Shown here piece after piece: positions 16,447-16,691 of a stretch of DNA of 16,691 bases. The stretch is taken from contig JANBTH010000474.1 of NCBI GenBank assembly GCA_027578815.1, forward strand, positions 1-16,691, written 5' to 3'. The notes beneath the pieces were generated by a model that saw only the letters and a program-made list of their open reading frames with translations, was not told where the DNA came from and did not search any database. Positions within the stretch are counted from its first letter, which is position 1. Each line of letters starts with the position of its first letter. This DNA comes from Coemansia sp. RSA 1804. Taxonomy: Eukaryota; Kickxellomycota; Kickxellomycetes; Kickxellales; Kickxellaceae. A program made the position numbers and the translations under genes.

Positions 16447-16691
16447 ATGCACCAAGGTAATAATATGTCTATGACACCGCAAGCTTCACGCAAAAGCACG
16501 GGTACCCCAAGGCGTCGCTCGTCTATTGGAAACCCCAAGACGCCCCGAACCAGAACGCCGCGGGGAAGCACAAAGAGGCAGCGCGAGGAAGACACAGACA
16601 ATGTCGATGGCGGCAACACGTGGGATTTCGACGCACCAAAGTTCTATGACTTTGCCAACTCAAAGACACCAGGAATGACTGCAGATAAATG
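16447..16691 (+). CDS. TPX2-like spindle assembly factor, N-terminal fragment (cut by window end)
   Basis: TPX2 nucleates microtubules near chromatin and activates Aurora A kinase. Only the first 81 codons are present. They begin with a Ser/Thr/Arg/Pro-rich basic region (residues about 12-49, repeated TPRR/TPRT motifs), which could carry a nuclear localisation signal and proline-directed kinase sites. Then comes TWDFDAPKFYDFANSKTPG followed by ADKW at the edge. This matches the Aurora-binding opening of TPX2, (Y/W)xFxAPxFxDF followed by a downstream acidic/Trp motif, seen in plants as YEFSAPRFFDF...AELWF and in animals as YSYDAPSDFINF...DSWF. The start at 16447 is the first ATG in frame, with further ATGs at 16465 and 16471 as alternatives. 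The identification rests on this one motif and needs the rest of the gene. Confidence 0.7.
   Translation, partial: MHQGNNMSMTPQASRKSTGTPRRRSSIGNPKTPRTRTPRGSTKRQREEDTDNVDGGNTWDFDAPKFYDFANSKTPGMTADK

Noticed and set aside
16323..16619. 98-codon minus-strand frame at the right edge
   Set aside because: Antisense of the TPX2-like N-terminus, with no domain.
1..16691. tRNA genes, transposons, CRISPR arrays, viral genes
   Set aside because: I looked for T-loop-like signatures, terminal repeats, spaced direct repeats and transposase or reverse transcriptase motifs, and found none I could support.

Overview
The window looks like nuclear DNA of a fungus, most likely an early-diverging (non-Dikarya) lineage; Kickxellomycotina or another zoopagomycete/mucoromycete group is a guess. 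Reasons: the proteins are eukaryotic (Vps1, Ubc9, RCHY1, an ER protein disulfide isomerase), genes are compact and mostly intronless, and the introns that can be rebuilt are 134-199 nt with GT-AG ends. The gene set also includes families that yeasts usually lack (WDR91, TPX2, RlmN). There is no operon logic, no CRISPR array, no recognisable mobile element and no tRNA or rRNA that I could see.

Layout, left to right. From 515 to 9490, five genes lie in tandem on the minus strand: Vps1 dynamin (515-2566), a WDR91-like LisH/WD40 protein (3014-4948), an ER protein disulfide isomerase with unusual active sites (5148-6677), a coiled-coil protein that may be the kinetochore protein Sos7 (7106-8053), and a CHY/CTCHY/RING ubiquitin ligase of the RCHY1/Pirh2 type (8384-9490, two exons). 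A gene-free stretch of about 980 bp separates the last of these from glucose-6-phosphate dehydrogenase on the plus strand (10470-12005). Three more minus-strand genes follow: the SUMO-conjugating enzyme Ubc9 (12300-13109, three exons rebuilt here, 158 aa), a probably mitochondrial RlmN-type radical SAM RNA methyltransferase (13428-14636), and a PhnZ/TmpB-type HD-domain di-iron oxygenase (14877-15530). At the right edge, on the plus strand, the 5' end of a TPX2-like spindle factor begins (16447 onward, cut by the window end).

Functionally these are mostly separate housekeeping genes. Vps1 and WDR91 both act on endosomal/vacuolar membranes. Ubc9, the TPX2-like protein and the possible Sos7 all have roles in mitosis. 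RlmN and the PhnZ-like oxygenase are neighbours with bacterial-type ancestry, but nothing in the sequence shows that they work together.

Several open frames appear to start at GTG or TTG. For a nuclear gene I moved these starts to the first in-frame ATG (coiled-coil protein, RlmN, PhnZ-like). The most interesting items are the fungal PhnZ/TmpB-like oxygenase with its full set of metal-binding residues, the mitochondrially targeted RlmN, the PDI with CLYC and CIHC active sites plus a C-terminal HVEL, and the TPX2-like Aurora-binding segment. I do not see a clear multi-gene undescribed system.
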